A stretch of 64,000 nucleotides of DNA. It comes from Tetracentron sinense (Eukaryota; Streptophyta; Magnoliopsida; Trochodendrales; Trochodendraceae). The stretch spans positions 1-64,000 of the forward strand of contig CM026553.1 in NCBI GenBank assembly GCA_015143295.1, given 5' to 3'. Positions 23,115 through 33,352 of this stretch are shown here, piece after piece. The notes under the pieces were generated by a model. The model was not told the DNA's origin, did not search any database, and was given only the letters and a program-made list of their open reading frames with translations. A program made the position numbers and the translations under genes. Every line of letters begins with the position of its first letter. Positions within the stretch are counted from its first letter, which is position 1.

Positions 23115-23715
23115 ATATTTGTTATCATCGGTAGGTGCTCAGGATCCATTCGATCTATGCGGTACTGAACCATGGGTAGAGGAAGAGTACTTCGACCCGA
23201 AGCCATCCATGGATCACTATCAGGATGATGGTGCAGTAGATAGGTGTCGAGACTTCGACTTTTGTTGATCGGCAGGCTTAGGACCTTGAGATGTTGTTTT
23301 GTTATGTGAGTGTGGGGTTTGTCCACTCCACTTTTGGGTTTCTCACATGTATATGCTTTTGTTGGTTCATACTTGAACTGAGTTATAGGAGTATTCTCTT
23401 TTGCTTCTGCTAGATGTGTTGTGTTTCTGACAGGTCTCCACGTGTGCCTTATGTATTATACTGAAGGTATGATACGACAGTCACGAGTCAATGTATCCCT
23501 AACTCCTAGGGGGTATATTGGGTCGCGACATTTTCAAGCACGAAACGAGTATTTTAAGTCAAGTCAAGTGCATGATGATTTCAAGAGTTTTATCGGCTTT
23601 TATGTGATGCAAGCATGAATATAAACTGTTTTACTTTCCTGTACCATATGAATTGCTTCCTGCTTTATATATATTACCTTTGTTATGCTATGACTGTTGG
23701 TTAGTATTTGGTACC

Positions 23716-23739
23716 CGTTGAGTATTCCATGCTCAGTCG
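23716..23739 (+). other. Conserved LTR hairpin (copy 4 of 5)
   Basis: CGTTGAG-TATTCCATG-CTCAGTCG pairs with a G-T wobble in place of a C-G pair. It is followed by TACTTCTCATGTCGGTAGGT. It lies 446 bases before the end of the outer solo LTR. Confidence 0.75.
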
Positions 23740-24167
23740 TACTTCTCATGTCGGTAGGTTCTGAGGGAGCTGCCGCTCCTTTCGACATCTGTGCTCCTGG
23801 CCCATGGGTGGAGGAGGAGTATATTGAGGAACCTGTGGAGGAACCTCATGTAGACGAGTACTACTAGGTGGTAGGTTCTGAGTGATTGTGGGGGAGCTTG
23901 AGAGAGTTATACTCATGTATTTTTGGCGGGCATGTCCGCACTTTCTTTTGTTTCATTTTGTGCAACTTGGATCATATATATATATATTTAGAGGTTTGGT
24001 TAGTCTTCCGCTGTGCCATGTTAGTTATGTTTCCGCTATTATTGTCCTCTATTATATATGCTCCAGGTATTTTGCAGATTGGCTTGTTAAGCAAGTCATG
24101 TAAGTCATGATAAGTCGTCCAAGATTCACTCTAACTCGTAGGGTGGGTTTTGGGTCGCGACAAATTA

Positions 24168-24519
24168 AAGATTCTCTAATTGTTAGGGATTCCATTAGTT
24201 TGTTACTAATCATTAATTAGTTTTAGTTACTAATTAAGAATCCTTATTGGATAAGGATATGGTTAGTTTGTTACTAATGGATAAGGTTTGTTTCTATTAT
24301 TGATTAATCCTAATTAATTAGGAGAAATCAAGAATAGAAACAATTGAGGAATTCTAATTAGATTAAAAAGAGGAGACTTGGGTTGCAAGCAACCCAAGTA
24401 AAGCCTATAAAAGGAGTGGACGTCCAAGCTTATGGACACAACAAAATTTTCCAGATTTTCCTCCTCAAATCTCACACCCCTCTCTCCTCTTCCTTTGAAG
24501 TGTACGGTCAGCCCCCTTT
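24168..24519 (+). mobile_element. Duplicated TGTTAGACAT-family LTR segment, part 2
   Basis: The match to 36104-36458 continues through the TATA box (CCTATAAAAGG) and leader and stops abruptly after CCCCCTTT. The remaining 365 bases of this LTR, present at 36459-36823, are missing. Athila coding sequence begins within a few dozen bases, so this is a recombination junction. Confidence 0.85.
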
Positions 24520-25560
24520 GGTAAAAAGGGAGCAAAAATGGAAGATATGATTGAGGTCTTCAAATAAGTGAAGATAAGTCTTCCTCTGCTTGATGTAATC
24601 AAGCAAATTCCTGCTTATTCCAAATTCTTGAAGGATTTATGCACTCAAAAGCTTAAATCAAGGACTCATGTGTCCAAGAAAATCCTTTTAACAGAGCAAG
24701 TGAGCTCTTTGCTTCAACATACCAAGCCTCCTAAATACAAAGACCCGGGTGCACCTACTATTTCTTGTATCATTGGAGATCACTCCGTTGATCAGGCCCT
24801 CATTGATTTAGGAGCAAGTGTGAATTTTCTCCCTTACTTGGTTTATAAAAGGTTAGGATTGGACGAACTTCGCCCTACATCAGTCATTCTACAACTAGCT
24901 GACAGATCAGTTTGAATTCCTAGAGGGATAGTTGAGGATGTCCTCATTAAAGTTAACAAATTCTATTTTCCGGTCGACTTTCTCGTTCTTGATAAGGAAC
25001 CGGTCCGAAATCCTTTAACACAAATCCCCATGATCCTTGGTCAGCCTTTCTTGGCTACAACCAATACATGTATAAAATTTCGAATCGGGGTGATGGATAT
25101 ATCTTTTGGGAATATTAAGGTTCGGTCAAATATTTTCAGCACATCCCAACAACCCTCTTATAATGATGATGAGACATGCTTTATGATCGATTCTATCGAA
25201 GAGATGGTTGAGGATTCACTTCCTTACATCTTATCCAATGACCCATATGAAGCATGTCTGTCTCACTTTAGTGCAGATAAATTCGATGTAGAGGGATCCA
25301 TTGAAGAAGTCAACAATTTGCTGAATTCGACTTCTCAAGTGGATTTTCCACCTTGGAAAGCCAGGAAAGAGCCCTTACCTCCCACCTCTAGCACTCCTCC
25401 TATCCCATCCTTAGAGGCCGCACCTATTCTTGAGTTGAAACCACTACCGGTTTCACTTAAATATGTCTTTTTAGGACCAAAGGACACTCTCCCTGTCATC
25501 ATAGCATCGGATCTAATTGATGAGCAAGAAAGTCAATTCATGGTTGTGCTCAAATAGCAC
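24520..25560 (+). pseudogene. Athila protease and linker, gag missing
   Basis: From 24568 the peptide KISLPLLDVIKQIPAYSKFL continues as the gag-protease linker of Athila-type Ty3/gypsy elements. The protease motif is ALIDLGASVNFLP (near 24800), with an Asp-Leu-Gly-Ala-Ser active site. A TGA at 24913 breaks the frame. MILGQPFLATTNTCI (25030) is the conserved C-terminal strand. The spacer to RT has acidic and Pro-rich sequence. No gag is present upstream; the sequence passes directly into the duplicated LTR segment, so gag, leader and PBS were lost. Confidence 0.85.
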
Positions 25561-26500
25561 AAATGAGCTATAGGGTGGACCATATCAAATTTGAAGGGAA
25601 TCAACCCTTCCGTGTGCATGCATCGCATCCATCTTGAAGATGATGCTAAAACTTCAAGGGAAGCACAATGGAGGTTGAATCCTAACATGAAAGAGGTAGT
25701 GATGAAAAAAGTTGTAAAGTTGTTAGATGCGGGTATCATGTACCCCATCTTGGATAGTAAATGGGTGAGTCCCATTCAAGTGGTACCAAAAAAGCCTGGT
25801 ATCACTGTGATTACTAATCTGGAAGGAGAAGTTGTTCCCACACGCGTAACCACGGGTTGGCATGTGTGTATTGATTATAGGAAACTTAATTCTATGACTA
25901 GGAAAGATCATTTTCCACTCCCATTCATAATCAAATCTTAGAAAGGTTAGTAGGGAAGAGTCATTACTATTTTCTGGATGGTTATTCCAGATATAATCAA
26001 GTATCTATCTATCCCGAAGATCAAGAGAAAACTATATTTACATGCCCTTTTGACACTTTTGCTTATAGGCACATGCCATTCGGACTCTGTAATACACCTG
26101 CGACTTTTCAAAGGTGTATGATTTCTATCTTTTCCGATATGGTAGAAAAGTTTCTTGAGGTTTTCATGGATGATTTTTTCATTTTTGGAACCTCCTTCGA
26201 AGATTGTCTCCATCATTTATCTTTGGTCTTACAACGATGCGAGGAGACAAATCTTATTTTGAGTTGGGAGAAGAGCCATTTTATGGTTCAAGATGGTATT
26301 GTATTGGGACACATTGTGTCCAAAAGAGGAATAGAAGTAGATAAGGCCAAGATAGACCTTATAGCGAGTCTTCCTCCACCATCCACGGTGAGACAGATTC
26401 GATCTTTTTTAGGTCATACGGGGTTTTACCGTCGCTTCATCATGAAATTTAGCAAAATTTCAACACCTTTGAGCAATTTATTGTAGTAGGATGTTCCTTT
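25561..26500 (+). pseudogene. Athila reverse transcriptase
   Basis: HRIHLEDDAKTSREAQWRLN opens the RT, then VVKLLDAGIMYPILDSKWVS, WHVCIDYRKLNSMTRKDHFP and the motif A stretch YFLDGYSRYNQVSIYPEDQE. MPFGLCNTPATFQRCM and VFMDDFFIFG (M-D-D catalytic pair intact) follow, then the thumb SFLGHTGFYRRFIMKFSKI. A TAG at 25939 and another near 26488 break the frame; otherwise long stretches are open, so decay is moderate. It would copy the element's RNA. Confidence 0.92.
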
Positions 26501-26960
26501 GTCATTTGATGAAGCTTGTCATAAAGCTTTTGAGAAGCTCCACACTCTACTTTCTATAACCCCTATCATACAACCCCCAGATTGGTCACTCCCATTTGAG
26601 CTTATGTGTGATGCCTCCGACTATGCAGGCGAGACTGTTTTAGGCCAAAGGGTGAATAGAACCCCACATGCTATCTACTATGCGAGTAAGACTCTTTCGG
26701 ATGCTCAAGTACATTACACCACTACCGAGAAAGAATTACTTGCTGTAGTATTTGCCTTAGAAAAATTTTGATCCTATCTCCTAGGTTCTAAAATCTTAGT
26801 GTACACTGATCACGCCGCTTTACGGTATCTCCTTTCCAAGAAGGACACTAAGCCTAGGTTGATCAGATGGATCCTTCTACTTCAAGAGTTTGATCTAGAG
26901 ATTTGGGACAAGAGAGGTTCCGACAATGTGGTCACCGACCATTTATCTAGAATCCTAGTC
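26501..26960 (+). pseudogene. Athila RNase H
   Basis: FELMCDASDYAGETVLGQRV gives the first Asp, YTTTEKELLAVVFALEKF the Glu helix, and [20 protein letters not shown] the third acidic residue. [13 protein letters not shown] ends the domain. A TGA at 26769 interrupts it. It sits directly behind RT, as in all gypsy elements. Confidence 0.9.
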
Positions 26961-27635
26961 GACTCTTCTCTAAAGCATTGTCCCATCCATGACACATTTC
27001 CGGATGAGCAACTGTTTGAGGTAACTCAAGTTCAACCAACATGGTTTTCTGACATGGTAAATTACCTCGTAGTTGGAAAGATTCCATCTCTATGGTCTAA
27101 GCAAGACAAATCCCGTTTCTTCTCCCAAATTATATACTACTTCTGGGAAGATCCGGAATTGTTTAAGTATTACTCCGATCAAGTGATCCGAAGATGTGTG
27201 CCTGAGTGTGAATTCCAATGTATTCTTACCTTTTGTCACTCTCTTGCTTGCGGAGGTCACTTTGGAGGGAAGAAGACCGCAGCTAAGGTTTTGCAAAGTC
27301 ATTTTTATTGGCCCTCAATCTTTAAAGAGGCCCATGACTTTTTTCAGGCTTATTTAAGGTGCCAACAATTGGGTGCAATGTCCCGGAGCAACATGATGCC
27401 TTTATCCTCGATTCTAATTGTTGAACTTTTCGACGTATGGGGTATTGATTTCATGGGTCATTTCCCACCATCTTTCGGATTTGAATATATTTTGGTGACT
27501 GTGGACTATGTCTCCAAGTGGGTGGAAGCGGTTGCCACAGACTAATGATCACAAAGTTGTGGTCAAATTCCTTCAAGAGAATATCTTTAGTCAGTTTGGC
27601 ACACCTATAGCAATTATAAGTGATGAAGGCTCTTG
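26961..27635 (+). pseudogene. Athila integrase, N-terminal part
   Basis: The zinc-binding domain is visible in [20 protein letters not shown]…[11 protein letters not shown]. The first catalytic Asp is in [15 protein letters not shown], then [13 protein letters not shown] stop and frame change follow at 27543. FLQENIFSQFGTPIAIISDE contains the second catalytic Asp. The reading is cut right after ISDEGS by the LINE fragment and resumes at about 28929. Confidence 0.88.
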
Positions 27636-28928
27636 GTATTCGGAGGATCCTTTTATCTTGGAGGCTATTGGTAATCCCCAAAGCAATATCACTATTGATT
27701 CTCTTCTCAACGAAAATGGAGAATGGAACTTTTTTCAAATTAGTCATTTTCTTACGCCTACTATTATTGAGGACATTAAAGCTAGAAATTTTTGCATATC
27801 GGATGAAGAGGATAAATATGTTTGAAAATCCACATCGACTGGAGTTTTCTCGGTTCGGACCGCTTGTTTGGAATCATTTCTCCTCATGGTGTTTCATTTA
27901 TTACACCAAGACTAATCACATTCAATGCATTATAACAAGGTGGTTTAGAGTGGTTGTTGCTCAGAAAAATGATCTTTTTATTCTCATTCCAGCATTGATA
28001 GTTTGGGAGATTTGGATTGAGTGATGCAAGAGGAAATATGACTCTAAGGCGAGAAATACTAGAGCCATCATCTCCTTTATAACTAAAAAGGTTTGTGCTA
28101 TTCATTCTGCATATGAGAATAATAAATTTGACTTATCTCCTTTATCTTCTACTAGAGTTCCTTCGCTCAGTAAATTTAGGGTGGTGAATATTAAATGGAT
28201 ATTTCCTCCTCGGTCTAAATATAAGTTGAATGTTGATGGGGCATCCAAAGGTAACCCTGGTAATGCGGGAGGAGGGGGTATTATTCGTGATCATAATGGT
28301 AATTTTATTGCTGGTTTTTTCTCGCACTATGGGACTTGCTCTAATTATACATAAGAAACTCGTGCTCTTTTAGATGGCTTAAGTCTTTGTAAGAGCCTTC
28401 ATTTAGAGGATGTGATTATTGAATCGGATTCTAAAAGCATGGTAGATGAGTGGAGTGGCAAAACTGATGGATCGTGGAAGAATTGGTACTGGAATAAACA
28501 GATCAAGATTCTTATGACAGACAACTTTTCTCTGAATCACATATTTAGGGAAGCTAATACTGTGGTTGATGCGTTGGCTAATATGGGGTGTGATAGAATG
28601 CATTCAGGTACTTTTCATAGCCATGATAATCTCCCTGGGAAAATTAAACCGCTGATTCAGTTGGATCAAATGGGAGTTGGAAGCCTCAGACATTTTAGAT
28701 TTTAAATTTTCTTTTTCTTTATTGAGTCTGTAGGGGTAAGGTTTTATGTCCCCCCTGTTTTTATTTTTGTTGGTTGTTTTGTAGGGGTAAGGTTTATGTC
28801 CCCCCCATTTATTTTTATTTTTATTCGGTCTTTTGTAGGGGTTAAATTTTTTCCTCCCTTTGGTCTTTGTAGGGGTTTGCCAAACCCCCCACTCCCTCTG
28901 AGTGGCTTTTATAAAAATAAAAAAAAGG
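27636..28928 (+). mobile_element. L1-type LINE fragment with RNase H and A-rich tail
   Basis: The peptide WNFFQISHFLTPTIIEDIKA and the following DEEDKYVW match the end of plant LINE reverse transcriptases. At 28177-28600 an RNase H domain reads KYKLNVDGASKGNPGNAGGG (first Asp), ETRALLDGLSLCKSLHLED (Glu), IIESDSKSMVDEW (Asp) and IFREANTVVDALANMG. The tail is A-rich (28914-28928), preceded by repeated TTTGTAGGGGTAAGGTTTATG units. The part between about 27870 and 28020 appears compressed, so the zinc-finger region is partly deleted. The fragment is 5'-truncated, with stops at 27823, 28022 and 28351, and splits the Athila integrase. I found no clear TSD. Confidence 0.85.
28725..28905 (+). repeat. 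LINE 3' UTR repeats (GGGG/CCCC hairpins)
   Basis: Four copies of a unit containing TTTGTAGGGGTAAGG or TTTGTAGGGGTT are followed by a C-run (CCCCCC) in most copies, spaced about 45-60 bases apart. GGGG and CCCC can pair within a unit. The last copy ends GTAGGGGTTTGCCAAACCCC, a tight hairpin just before the A-rich tail. Confidence 0.7.
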
Positions 28929-29640
28929 GAAACATTTTATAAATCGTTATTTTGAGGCTCTCCTCCTCAAATACTCTATTACTCATAAAGTAGCTACTCC
29001 TTACCTCCCCCAAATGAGCGGTCAAGTCGAGGCTTCAAATAGGGAGATTAAGAACATTCTCATGAAAACCGTGAGACCCGATCGAAAAGACTGGTCTATA
29101 AGACTTAATGATGCCCTTTGGGCGTATCGTACGGATTTTAAGACCCCTATTGGAATGTCTCCCTACCGCCTTGTTTTATGAAAAGCTTGCCATCTTCCAG
29201 TGGAGTTGGAACACAAAGCCCTATGGGCCATTAAGAAGTTTAACTTCTACATGGCTTTAGCGGGATCAAATCGAAAACTCCAATTCTCTGAATTGGAAGA
29301 GATGCGTAATGACGCATATGAGAGTCCTAAAATCTATAAGACCAAAACTAAACCTTTTCATGATAAGACCATCTTACGACGGTCTTTTCAAACTAATAAA
29401 AAAGTTTGGTTTTTCAATTCTAGATTATGCCTCTTCCTTGGTAAGCTTCGTTCTAGATGGGATGGGCCCTATATTGTGACCACAGTATTCCCACATGGAG
29501 CAGTTGAGCTCAAAGACCCAAAAGATGGAAATATTTTGAAGGTAAATGGGCAAAGATTGAAACCCTATGTAGAGGGTATTGTTTCGGGTGAATTGATTGA
29601 AACCTTAATTTTACATGATCCCGTCTATCAAGACGGTTGA
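28929..29640 (+). pseudogene. Athila integrase, C-terminal part
   Basis: After the LINE tail the integrase continues with [19 protein letters not shown]-like sequence and [19 protein letters not shown], which includes the catalytic Glu. [20 protein letters not shown] ends in a stop at 29179. The 29200-29640 frame reads LEHKALWAIKKFNF and later KLRSRWDGPYIVTTVFPHGA, the C-terminal GPY-type module. It ends at a TGA at 29638-29640, the end of pol. Confidence 0.88.
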
Positions 29641-29699
29641 TTCATTTGAGGTTGTCCATGCTTGTTGGGAGGCAACCCATCGATTTTGTACTCTATTTC

Positions 29700-29800
29700 C
29701 TTTAGATTGTTAGATTCTAAGTTTGGGGTGGATTTATATCAACCAAATCCTTCTAGAGTCAGTTTGGGGTGGATTTCATATCCCCTATCCTTTTAGAGTC
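29700..29800 (+). repeat. Duplicated PPT-like AGTTTGGGGTGGATTT
   Basis: AGTTTGGGGTGGATTT occurs twice (near 29720 and 29761), followed each time by an ATAT..CC..ATCCTT-TAGAGTC segment. The motif resembles the polypurine tract used for plus-strand priming next to the 3' LTR in this lineage. Similar copies occur near 31980 and 32115. Confidence 0.6.
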
Positions 29801-29847
29801 TCAAATTTATTTTTATTTTTTTAAAATCGTGCCCTCACAGTGTTTTT

Positions 29848-30072
29848 GACGATCGATCGTACATCAGATACGTAAAAAAAAATAAAAATCAGGCCCTCAC
29901 GTCGTTTTTGGCGATCGATCGCCCATCAGGTACGTAAAAATAAAAAATTGAACCGGCGTTTTTGGCGATCGGTTGCCCCAAAGAGGGATCAATCGCCCAA
30001 GTTGAAAATTATGGGAATTGCCTACTGAAGAGGCGATCAATCGCCCTTTTAGGGGGATCGATCGCCCATTCA
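29848..30072 (+). promoter_or_regulatory. Internal palindrome cluster upstream of Athila 3' ORF
   Basis: GACGATCGATCGTAC, GGCGATCGATCGCCC, GGCGATCGGTTGCCCC, GGCGATCAATCGCCC and GGGATCGATCGCCC are spread over 225 bases, several followed by ATCAG.TACGTAAAAA. A CT-rich stretch typical of a plant leader follows from 30095. The same GCGATCGATCGC motif is in the Athila LTR at 33588. This looks like a promoter region for the 3' ORF, by inference. Confidence 0.6.
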
Positions 30073-30250
30073 TGATTCACTTTTTAAAACTCATCGAAAC
30101 CCTCTTTTCTCTCATTCTAACCCTTTCCTACCCATTTTCTCTCACTCTCTCTTCCATTCTTCCATCCAAATCATCTTTCTCTCCTTCTTCCTTTTAGTTT
30201 GGGAAAATTTTATGGGAGATTGTGGATCTTTCACAACTATTCCTTCAAAG

Positions 30251-30498
30251 GTATTCCCCTAATATCTTTTCTCAATTCCATTTATTTTACTCTTTTGTAT
30301 GATTCTTGTTGCATTTGGATTATTTTGTGATTGTGGGTGGCCAGGTGGGCCGAGTGTGTGATAAATTGGTTGGATTGAGGTTGAATGTTGTTGTGGGAGG
30401 CCGGGTTGGCTGTTTGTGGAGTGTTTTAAGTCTTGATTTGGGTTATGAACGAGAACACTCACCAAGTATTTGTTGAAATTCCTCAAAGAGATTTTTAG
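30251..30498 (+). other. Possible leader intron of Athila 3' ORF
   Basis: CAAAG|GTATTCC at 30251 and TTTTTAG|TTGAA at 30498 bound 248 nt that are T-rich near the acceptor. The acceptor lies five bases before the ATG at 30504. The position is like the leader introns of the other extra ORFs in this window. Confidence 0.5.
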
Positions 30499-30503
30499 TT
30501 GAA

Positions 30504-31758
30504 ATGGCTCCCAAAAAGAGGAAAAATACAGGGAAACAACCTGTAGAGTCTAATGAGGAACCTAATGTTATTTTTGGAGAGTGGCAGGTGGAGCCTATCA
30601 CCATATTTGAAATTGAATTTTTTAGAAATCATAGGCCTACCGCCTCCACCTTTGAAGAATTAGAAAGGAGGGGACTGTTGTGTTTGTTAAGGCCTTCCAC
30701 CTTGGCCCACCCTCAATTAGTTTGCTTATTTTATCAAAATATGGTTAAGGGAATTCGAGATGGGTGGCCAGTTCTCTCTGTCTCAGTGGATGGGATTAGT
30801 TTTGATGTGACTATTGAGTCTATTGCTTTGGCTTTGGGATGCCTGGTTACTCCACCACCTGGCGTAGAGTTTACACCTTCCCCACTTGAGAGCCCTGACA
30901 CCCATGATATTATCAGGGTTATGTGTGATGATAGGTACCATGATAATGGAAAGAAAAATTGTACCAGAAGGGCTCTTCTCCCGCCGGGTTTATGGTTTAT
31001 AGACTTAATTTTTATACTAAATTTGTTTCTCATAGGGCATAATGTTGAGAGACGAGATCTTCTTTTGAGAGCCCTTTATGAGTTTTGGAGTGGGCAATGG
31101 GTTGATGTAGCAAAATATATCTGGAGGACTATGGAGAAATTCTATGACAAGGCTATTGTTGTACATTTCCCTGGGTCAAATACATGGAATATCTACCCAG
31201 TTATTACTTGATCACGGGTATGTCCTAGATGAGAGTGAGCCTACTGCACCTCCTATATTTTTTGGAGAGTCTTCTTGGGGTAAATCCTATAATGCTCTAA
31301 TTAAAGCTACAAAGAAGAGAATGCCAGATGATCCGACTCCTGAGGAGGATATTTTACCTGATGAGTTTAATGCACCTCCCCGGCCTAGATCTAGCAGGCC
31401 TCCTCCCCAGTTTAGTGTTCAGCCAGAGGCCCCTGTGTACTTGACTCGTCAGGAGTTTTTGGAGTACCAGAGTGTTCAGGATCAGAGATGGGAGGCCCAG
31501 TAGCAGAGATGGGAGGCACAATAGCAGCACTGGGAGAGTGATCAGCAGTTTCAGGAGGAGTCTAGACAGCTCCTCCAGCAGCATCAGGCTGATTTCTATG
31601 AGTTTAGGGAGCAGTCAGCACGGAGATGGGATCAGGCAGATGCCTTTCATCAGTAGCAGGCTCAGCAGGCTTTTGATTTTCAGCAGATGATGAAGGCTAC
31701 CCTTAAGGCCTATTTCCCCCCAGGACACTATCCTCCACCACCTCCTCCTCCTCAGTAG
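30504..31758 (+). pseudogene. Athila 3' (env-position) ORF
   Basis: The ORF starts MAPKKRKNTGKQPVESNEEP, with a basic PKKRK stretch like a nuclear localisation signal. It continues TIFEIEFFRNHRPTASTFEE and VCLFYQNMVKGIRDGWPVLS. The first frame ends at 31211. The second frame carries on with GYVLDESEPTAPPIFFGESS and a Gln/Pro-rich tail ending at 31758. So there is one frameshift near 31200 and three TAG stops in Gln-rich sequence (31501, near 31522 and near 31653). The protein belongs to the family of plant-transposon 3' ORFs known from Athila elements. No signal peptide or convincing transmembrane segment is visible, so an envelope role is not supported. Its function is unknown. Confidence 0.75.
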
Positions 31759-33352
31759 TTTTCCTTCCAGTATTTAGTTAGGATTTTATACTTTCTTGAG
31801 TCAGTTGTATGGAGCTTCACTCTATTTTTTCTATTTTTTGAAACAGTCTGTCCCTAGTTTTATCCACTGTTATTACTCATGATGTTATCTTTCCTTTGAT
31901 ATATATGAACTCTTTGCATCTATTTTTCTGTGTGGGTATTTCTTGTTTTGTACTAACCCTGTTAAGTACTTTTTGGACAAAGTTTGGGGTAATTTATGGT
32001 AAAACCCTCCTTCACATTTCTCGTCATGGTTTGCTTTTCATGAGTCAGGTATTATTGTTCTAATTCATTCTGTACTTTATTTCTATTTTTATATTGAGGA
32101 CAATGTGAGCTTTAAGTTTGGGGTTGGGAAATAATAGGCCAGACTATTATTTTTATTATCTTTTTGGGTGATTGTGCAACTATGACAAAGGGTAGAACAT
32201 GCAAACACTGAATTTTTAGATTTTTCTATTTTGAAATTGAAAGAATGTAATGCATATAGGGTAATCCAAATTTTATTGATAGGGTTGAATTTGAGGATAC
32301 ATAATCCCAAATAGACACTGTTTTTAACCCTTGACTGAACTATAAAGGCTTACAAATTTTCAAATGTTATGAATACACTTTGAAATTTGCACGAGCACTC
32401 TAATACATTCTCTAGTGGAGGTTGAAACCGAACTAATTAATTAGTACTTTTGTTAACTCATAAGAATTAGATAACCTAGAAATTGAACACCAACCTTGGT
32501 TAAATTGAAAAAGTGATAAAAGAAAGGGTTACCTTACCATGTTTTACAGTTAGTAACCGGGCCTCTTGCCTCACTAAGCATAGAGAGTTCGCGTCAAACC
32601 GTGTGATGTTTGGAATGGATAAAATAATCTAGTGTGACTAGTTTAAGTTCGTAGCCTATTTAACTTGAGTTAAAAAGCCCTTAGAGGTGTATTGACACCT
32701 GGTGCCCTAAAGCCATCTGGTTTGGGAGTCACTGGCCTAACACTCGCTACCTAGGTTGTCTAGAGTGCTTAATGGACTTAGATTCTGCACAGTCACAGTT
32801 ATAAAAAGAAAATATATTGAGTAAAAGCCTTGGGGTTGAGAGTTTAAATTGAAAGGAAATTCAATGACAAGTGAGAAGACAGAAAAAAATTTGAAAAGTA
32901 AGGTTGATATCACACATTCGATTGTTAATCACATTACACATCAAAGAAAATTCTGACAAATCTTTTAGAAGCTAAATTTTTCAGAATTTGTTAAGAATGG
33001 TGTGAAATTGAGAATGTGGAGAGTTGAAAATTCAATCTTGTTAATAATTTGTAAATTATTTTGTATGCATTGTGATTCTGGAAAAATTAAAATATGATTC
33101 AATCACTGTTATGAAAATTACATGTTTTACTTGAGTATATTGCACAATTACAGAGTAGTACAGATGATTGTAGGTGTCATCAGTATAAACCTTCATGAGA
33201 CTTCACTCGTCCTCTAGGGCCACCTAGGGGTATAAAAAGCTTGTTGCATATGCAAAATGCAACCAGGGATCCCACGAAAGGGATGTAGATATAGTTTAGT
33301 TTTATTTTATTTTTCATTACTCGAGGACTAGCAATGTTTAAGTTTGAGATTG
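31759..33352 (+). other. Athila 3' untranslated region and PPT
   Basis: This is about 1.6 kb without a credible reading frame. PPT-like motifs AAGTTTGGGG occur near 31980 and 32115. The true PPT position just before the LTR reads TTTAAGTTTGAGATTG (33337-33352), a weakened purine tract. The preceding ATTACTCGAGGAC phrase is typical of the 3' end of Athila-type elements. Confidence 0.6.

Larger units (their letters stand above)
21724..23530 (+). mobile_element. Nested Tekay-like solo LTR, 1.8 kb
   Basis: It starts TGTAGAGCCCCAAAATTTC and ends GGGTCGCGACA, with TSD TTTTC at 21719-21723 and 23531-23535. It carries palindromes (21957-22136), TATAAAAG at 22193-22200, a CTCTAAG/CTCTACGG repeat zone (22720-22930) and the conserved hairpin at 23091-23114. 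It is non-coding. Confidence 0.95.
20030..24162 (+). mobile_element. Tekay-like solo LTR with nested solo LTR
   Basis: The unit starts TGTAGAGCCCCAGAAATTT and ends GGGTTTTGGGTCGCGACA, flanked by AATTA at 20025-20029 and 24163-24167. Excluding the nested insertion it is about 2.3 kb. In order it holds a palindrome cluster (20400-20592), TATATAAA (20671), an AGGGTTT-type leader, a hairpin array (21500-21610), the nested LTR and the conserved hairpin (23716-23739). It has no coding region. Confidence 0.93.

Noticed and set aside
30504-31211. Envelope glycoprotein in the Athila 3' ORF
   Set aside because: No signal peptide, no transmembrane helix and a basic N-terminus are seen. Position alone is not enough.
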